Below, piece by piece: positions 59,245 to 64,000 of a DNA stretch of 64,000 bases (positions are counted from its first letter, which is position 1; each line of letters opens with the position of its first letter). The DNA lies in assembly GCA_004794785.1 (NCBI GenBank), contig SJOL01007541.1, positions 114,292 through 178,291 on the forward strand, written 5' to 3'. The stretch is from Opisthorchis felineus (Eukaryota > Platyhelminthes > Trematoda > Opisthorchiida > Opisthorchiidae). The notes beneath the pieces are model-generated. The model was given only the letters and a program-made list of their open reading frames with translations, searched no databases and had not been told where the DNA came from. The position numbers and the translations under genes were made by a program.

Positions 59245-59444
59245 GAGATGGCGAGATGGCTCAGTGGTTAGAGCATGAATTTACTGACCGGAAGTCCGTG
59301 GTTCGAACCCGACCTCTGCCTCTCGACTTCCCCTGTCTTTGCTTGGGAAACCTGGCAGTATCCCAGCCCTCGTGCTTTCTTCGGGTGGCATGGCAGCTAG
59401 GCACCGAAAGGGTGTTGCAGCTGAATGATTATTATGAATGATTA
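59245..59444 (+). mobile_element. tRNA-derived SINE with perfect target-site duplication
   Basis: This is the best preserved SINE here, 200 bases. A box TGGCTCAGTGG is at 59257-59267 and B box GGTTCGAACCC at 59300-59310 (RNA polymerase III promoter). It is followed by the family body and an ATTATGAATGATTA tail. TCCATTTGAC flanks it on both sides (59235-59244 and 59445-59454), a 10-bp target duplication. It inserted into the minus-strand LINE, so it is younger than that LINE. Confidence 0.95.
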
Positions 59445-59454
59445 TCCATTTGAC

Positions 59455-59610
59455 TTGAGCAATCTCCAAACACTGATGGTCGAATACTGACATTTTTGAC
59501 GTTCCCAGCAAGCAGTGGCCAAGCTTCTGACCCATGTAACAATATGCAGCGAACCGGGACATTGTAAATTCGACCCTTGACAGATAAGGTGATGTCCCGT
59601 CCAGAAGAGA
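59455..59610 (-). pseudogene. LINE ORF2 fragment, upstream of SINE insertion
   Basis: The minus-strand open frame includes VEFTMSRFAAYCYMGQKLGH and SKMSVFDHQCLEIAQVKW, resembling the GR-YN--VR--LL-GSE-WPL...SVFDHRCLR-IA block of the same LINE. The remainder of the LINE lies on the other side of the SINE. Confidence 0.8.
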
Positions 59611-59689
59611 CTGGAACTTAACGTGGTGTGACGGTTTGCGTGCTTCCGTGACCCACTGAGCTATACAGGGTGCGTGTGCGACACTCACA

Positions 59690-59940
59690 GTCTCTCATAC
59701 CATATTGCTCAATGGTTAGAGGTCTCACAACACAGTTCCCTGATCCTCCAGGTTGATGATTGGAAATTGCGCAGCGACTTGTTCTTTAAAAGTTTTAATG
59801 CACTTGTACTTCCCGCCAAACTCCTCAGCATTAGGGTCACGCTTTTGAGCCAGAGGCTTGGTCGATGACCCTAACCGTCCTCCTGTCTAGCTCTGAGCGC
59901 CCTGGCAGTATTCCAACCCACGTACAACCATGATACTTAC
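59690..59940 (+). mobile_element. Possible diverged SINE with internal insertion
   Basis: It begins CATATTGCTCAATGGTTAGA (A-box-like) and ends with CCTGTCTAGCTCTGAGCGCC and CTGGCAGTATTCCAACCC, matching the start and body of the SINE. The B box is not recognisable and the middle is unrelated. Confidence 0.4.
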
Positions 59941-59982
59941 AATTAACAACAATCTCACGCCACATTGGCCGTCGCGTGGTGT

Positions 59983-60019
59983 CACCAGCAGGGTCGCCCT
60001 GCTGGTGCATACAGCAGGG
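59983..60019 (+). other. Competing hairpins
   Basis: CACCAGCAGGG (59983-59993) and CCCTGCTGGTG (59997-60007) form a perfect 11-bp stem with a TCG loop. The second arm can instead pair with AGCAGGG at 60013-60019. It lies just upstream of the LINE endonuclease region, so it may be in the 5' part of that element. Confidence 0.7.
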
Positions 60020-60179
60020 CGGGTGAGAACATGCTATTGTTGACGCCTCCATTCTTACAATTTCATGTTTTGCCTCCTCAACCCTACTCCACAGGTCCCA
60101 GCACTAGGACTAACCGCTTTGTTCCCCTTGCATCACACTCAGCTGCAGCTTCTGCACGTCCTACTTCAGTGACAACCCT

Positions 60180-61845
60180 GAACACTTCGAAATCTGTTTT
60201 CAAACACCGAAAGCCGGCCTACTTAGCTACCTTTGATATTCACACACTGAAGCAAGCACTACAACAGATGGCTCTTGCTCGTACGCTGGATTCCCTCTGC
60301 ATTGATGTGTTCTGTCTATAAGAAAAAGGATACACGACGCAGGTAGTAGTGAACTGACTGTCTTCCAGGTTCCGGCTGCGCACCTCTGGTGATGCGGAGG
60401 CCAAGGCAGCTGGATACGCAGGAGTGGGTATTGTATTGAGCGGCCGAGGGGAATCGTCTCTACTTGATTGGATACCTTGTTGATAGTCGCCTCTGTGCGG
60501 TTCGTTTGGCAACGTCTGCGAAGGAATCTTAAGAAAGTAAGGTCCAGCGCACCTTGTTTATTGTGCCTGCTTACGCCCCAACTGACTGTAGCCCTGAATA
60601 TGCGAAAGGCATTTCCCATGGAGCTCTATGTGCTCTTTTACAACGGGCTAAAAGCTTAGACATGGACGCTCAGGTAAGCAGACTAAGTTTTGTTGAGGCC
60701 CGATTGGGTGGTCATCTTGGTTTAGACACGACGTGCACGTACAATGGAGATCGCCTGCTTCGGATGTGTGCCGATCACAGACTGCTCCTTTGCAGTGCCA
60801 ATATTCGGAATGCGAAAATCGCTTGACAACGTGGTGCCAACCAAAGAACCAGCCCTGAATCCAAATAGACCGCATCGCCATCAGTTGCTGGTGGCGAGAG
60901 TCGGTCACTGCCTGCCGCTCGTTCTGGAATACCAGCGAGGACTCCGACCATGCATGTGTGCCCTGCTGATTTTCATTACACCCTCCAGGTCTACGCAAAA
61001 CGCGCTAGTGGCCCCCAAAATCAAACGAAAATATCAGAACCGGCTCCACGAACGTCTGCCGGACGGTCCGATGTCGGATAACAACGGCCACCGAGAAGAG
61101 ATATCCAAAGCGCTAGTCAAAGCCGGAACTTCTGTTTGCGGTACAACCCAGAGAACCCCATCCAAACATTGGATCTCTGATAGGACCGTGGTTTGCTGGA
61201 CATCTGGCGATAGACTCCCCCTGGCCACAACCACAACTCCAGCCGACGCACCATCTGACGCCCGGTGAAACTGAGTGTCCGTGCACATCAAAAAGCTCGG
61301 TGGACCCGAAAGGCCGAAGGAATGGAAGATGCGAAAAACGCTGAAAACGTCCGCAAGCTGTATCACTTGGTCCGTTCGACTGTCCCTCGGAAGCCACTTG
61401 TCAACGAAATCATCAGGAACCAAAATGGCTCCCTGATATCCAGCAAAACAGAATTTCGGGATCGGTGGGCACAATACTTCCAACAGCAATTCAGTTGCCC
61501 ATCTACTATCTCCAACCCGAAATCCTGGCCTTCAACAGAAAGTTGGACTGTGAATATGGAGCCCCATTCAACTTCAAAAGTGTCCGAATGTATATAATAT
61601 ACGCAAGCGTCATCGTGCTGCTGGTCCTGACGAAAATCCACCTGCTGTGTTCAAGGATGGCGGTGGATTCCTCAGCCAGTGCCTGTCTAGCTTATTTTGG
61701 CCTATCAGGTGGAGAGACGGTCTCAGGTGTAAAGCGCAAGGTCCCCATATTATCAGTGTGCTCAAAATGTATGAGCGAACGCCCCAGGAGTACTTCTATC
61801 TCCGAAGCGTTATGGGAAGCTACAGAAAACTCAACTGCAGTCACT
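60180..61845 (+). pseudogene. LINE 5' portion: AP endonuclease, linker and start of RT, decayed
   Basis: The plus-strand frames in order are: RKPAYLATFDIHTLKQALQQ (endonuclease start, its usual Asn replaced by Asp), FRLRTSGDAEAKAAGYAGVG, FIVPAYAPTDCSPEYAKG, NGDRLLRMCADHRLLL, then SDHAC containing the SDH catalytic motif, later NGSLISSKTEFRDRWAQYFQ, and VFKDGGGFLSQCLSSLF at the RT start. Apurinic endonuclease followed by RT is the layout of RTE/CR1-type non-LTR elements. Several frameshifts and stops make it dead. It breaks off near 61845 against a LINE of opposite strand. Confidence 0.88.
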
Positions 61846-61849
61846 TAAG

Positions 61850-62740
61850 AATTTGAAGATGAAGGGTAGCCGGACGCACCCTTGCCTGACACTACTGGAT
61901 GTGATGAACTCAGGAAAAAGTTTGTAATAGACCCGTAAGTGTCCAATGGAGGAAGTCAACAGAACCTTTGGAAGAGACAGAAATTTAGAAGGGATACCTT
62001 TTAAAGCCAGTCACTGACATAGCTTCTGATGATCAACGGAATCAAAAGCAACTTTCATATCAAGAAAAACTATCATTCATCGTCAGAAGGACTGGAGCAG
62101 TTCAAACACTTGCAGCAAAGTGAAGATCGAGGATCGATACCCAGCGAAGCCCAGCATGCTTCTCAAGAATCTGACTCCTGCGAGGATGAGTCAACCGACT
62201 GGGAACAGTACCAGGGGGCACCTCGGAAGTTATGGCTACTGAACTGATGTCCCAATGGATTGTGCACGGTGTTCTTGCGCCCTTTTTGAATATTTTAATT
62301 GTAGTGGCTATAGGTGTATTCAAAGTGCTCCAGATTGTGAGCATTCTCCCTTCACTCCAGATATTTTGGAGTGGTGTCATCAGGTTGACTACAAGGGGTC
62401 CTCCGCCTCGTATGAAGAGTGCAGGATGGAACCTGTCTGAATCAGGTGCCTTGTGGCACCGGAACGATGGAATTTCAACTATTTGGCCACAAACCATAAT
62501 CTATGAGCTTATCGACACAGTACACACCGCTGGGGCACCTCAGTGGCTGCTGTAAAACATTGTGACAGTGAACCTCTACAAGCCACTATGGAATTACATT
62601 TATGGAAGAACTCCTTGGTACATTCGACGATTTGGCCACAAACCATAATCTCTGAGCTTAGCTATCAAAAACCGATCGTTTGGAGTCTAAAGCCCCCTAA
62701 AAATCCAGATAGCGTATCGCGACCCTCTGAACGTAGTACA
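61850..62740 (-). pseudogene. LINE RT domain, second family, decayed
   Basis: The minus strand reads FRCHKAPDSDRFHPALFIRG and LVVNLMTPLQNIWSEGR, then PIATTIKIFKKGARTPC (RT N-terminal blocks, 62102-62497). Next come FLDMKVAFDSVDHQKL (first catalytic Asp block, about 62000-62065) and FITSSSVRQGCVRLPFIFKF near 61870-61930. It differs from the element at 60.2 kb. A 31-base sequence (TTTGGCCACAAACCATAATC core) occurs twice, at 62481-62511 and 62630-62660. Confidence 0.85.
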
Positions 62741-62764
62741 GCTTTTTAGTGACCATTTCGATTA

Positions 62765-63130
62765 ACGTCAGATGATTTAGACAGAACGACATCACAAAAC
62801 CGATGCTGCTTGTGAATCATAAGCCCATGACCAGTCACATACTGGCGTATCTCAAACCTCAGAACTCGTTCCATGAGCTTGCAGATAATACCGGTTAAAC
62901 CTATGGAACCATAATCCCCAGGAACGTGCTTTGATTCGCTTTTGTGAACTGGAACTATCGTCGCAGTCTGCCATTCACCAAGTAACCAACGCGTGGATGG
63001 CGATCAAAGAATTCATGGTCGAAAAACCATGCGATGACCCCCACTTGTCTACTGAGTGAATACGCCACCACAGAGGGGTATTCACGGATACACGGATTGA
63101 TACACAGGATCGAGGCCTTCGCCCAAGATT
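62765..63130 (-). pseudogene. LINE RT N-terminal fragment (CR1/Jockey-like)
   Basis: The minus strand has GEWQTATIVPVHKSESKHVP, GDYGSIGLTGIICKLMERVL and YVTGHGLMIHKQHRFCD, which fit the W--A-V-P--K-G...NYRPISLTS...K-MER...Q-GFR blocks of CR1/Jockey-type RT. The usual Arg-Pro of NYRPIS is Gly-Ser here. The frame is broken. It is a different family from the RTE-like copies. Confidence 0.75.
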
Positions 63131-63399
63131 CCCGGGTTTGTCCTTGTTGTTCAGCCAACCATGGTCTAAGTAAATTTCTGCCGAGCTTTCGGTCAGCATC
63201 GTAAGTTACTTCAGGGATGTTTACGCGCTCTAGTTATCGCGGCACTTTACAGTCACCACAGCACGGCTACGTTGAGGTAGCCTAGCACAACAATACTTGG
63301 ATGCAGTCCCCAATCGTCGGCCCTGTCAGCGTAGGCTTTATTTGATCCCGAGAATTTTTCTGGCTCTGATGGAGTCATCGCTGGACCAAAACTCCTTGC

Positions 63400-64000
63400 C
63401 TAGATATGTCAAAATCTCAGGACTCCCTCCACGCAGAGAAATTCAATTTGCGGTCAGCGTACGCACACCAAGCCCAGGTTCCGCAGGTCAGCGAATGTGA
63501 AACTCAGTGGAGCGACCAAACCACTCGCATAGAAAAAGTGTCTAATAGTGCCTTGAACTGGGTTCTAGAAAGATCGTGGACAACTGATGGAGGAAGGTTA
63601 TTTCACGCAGCTACTACACGAAATGAGAAAAAATTTTGCCCAATAAAAGTGTTCGCTCTGAGCTTGAAAATTTTCTTACCATGTCCCCGCCGTGTGTTTG
63701 CTGGCTCAACGGTGAAAAACCTGTTGGCCAAACCTTGTTCAAACAGGGCATAAGTAAGAATTAGGTCCCCTCGGAGGCGGCGATACTCGAAGGGAAAGAG
63801 GTCAAGCGCCGTGGGACGCATTTCGTAGTCCACGGATTTAAGGCCAGCAACCATTTTCGTAGCAGCTCGCTGGACATGCTCAGTGACGGTTACGTCCTTC
63901 GTGCGCCCTGAGTAGACAACTTGGTTGGCGTAGTCGAGAAGCGGTCTGACGTAAGCCCCATAGAGTATTTGGAAGTCCATGCGAGTAATACGGGAGAAGG
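63400..64000 (-). pseudogene. LINE ORF2 C-terminal part (CR1/Jockey-like), runs off right edge
   Basis: From the window edge leftwards: [40 protein letters not shown] and [20 protein letters not shown], then FFSFRVVAA, a TGA at 63605-63603 in place of the usual Trp, and NNLPPSVVHDLSRTQFKALL. This is the conserved C-terminus of CR1/Jockey-type ORF2. The rest of the element is right of the window. Confidence 0.88.

Noticed and set aside
59256..59441. Open frame starting Met-Ala-Gln-Trp-Leu
   Set aside because: Translation of the SINE, a common false gene call in such genomes.
60744..61268. 174-codon plus-strand open frame
   Set aside because: Most of it is out of frame with the LINE endonuclease, or patched by frameshifts; it is part of the dead LINE, not a gene.

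Overview
This window is eukaryotic DNA. Two spliced genes converge tail to tail, and most of the rest is intron or intergenic sequence packed with decayed retroelements. The best fit is a trematode, probably an opisthorchiid-type fluke. Three things point that way: introns that grow steadily longer toward the 3' end of the first gene, a 40-nt intron just after the start codon of the second, and a tRNA-derived SINE and LINE families of the kind that fill fluke genomes. The genus is an inference and I could not test it.

Plus strand, about 6.0-42.2 kb: the 3' part of a liprin-alpha (PPFIA family) gene. Seven exons join in a consistent reading frame (879 codons including the stop). The order is a disordered linker, a Gln/Pro-rich exon with a basic motif, then SAM1, SAM2, SAM3 and a short disordered tail. 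The N-terminal coiled-coil exons must lie left of the window. Introns run 0.8, 0.7, 3.3, 5.9, 7.1 and 15.8 kb.

Minus strand, 55.7-45.8 kb: a complete ARL1 small GTPase gene of 180 residues in five coding exons. The first intron is 40 nt and falls inside codon 2. The last exon is only 31 nt.

Interspersed elements: at least six copies or parts of a tRNA-derived SINE, one with a perfect 10-bp target duplication; about ten decayed non-LTR retrotransposon (LINE) pieces carrying endonuclease or reverse transcriptase; a dead Tigger/Jerky-type DDE transposase; a long TA microsatellite; and a 599-base assembly gap inside a LINE. The right end (58-64 kb) is almost entirely nested LINEs and SINEs.

The most interesting signal is a small repeat family carrying hammerhead ribozyme motifs. 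The copy at 10.07-10.12 kb (minus strand) has the full catalytic core, with CUGAUGA, a 4-bp helix II, GAAA, a minimal self-complementary helix III and a GUC cleavage site, plus a helix I of 6+3 bp. A second copy at 27.4 kb keeps the same fold. More decayed copies lie at 48.4, 40.1 and possibly 34.2 kb, and a different repeat at 15.7 kb carries a similar motif. The 10-kb copy sits inside a nested fold-back structure in which one partial copy begins at the predicted cleavage position.
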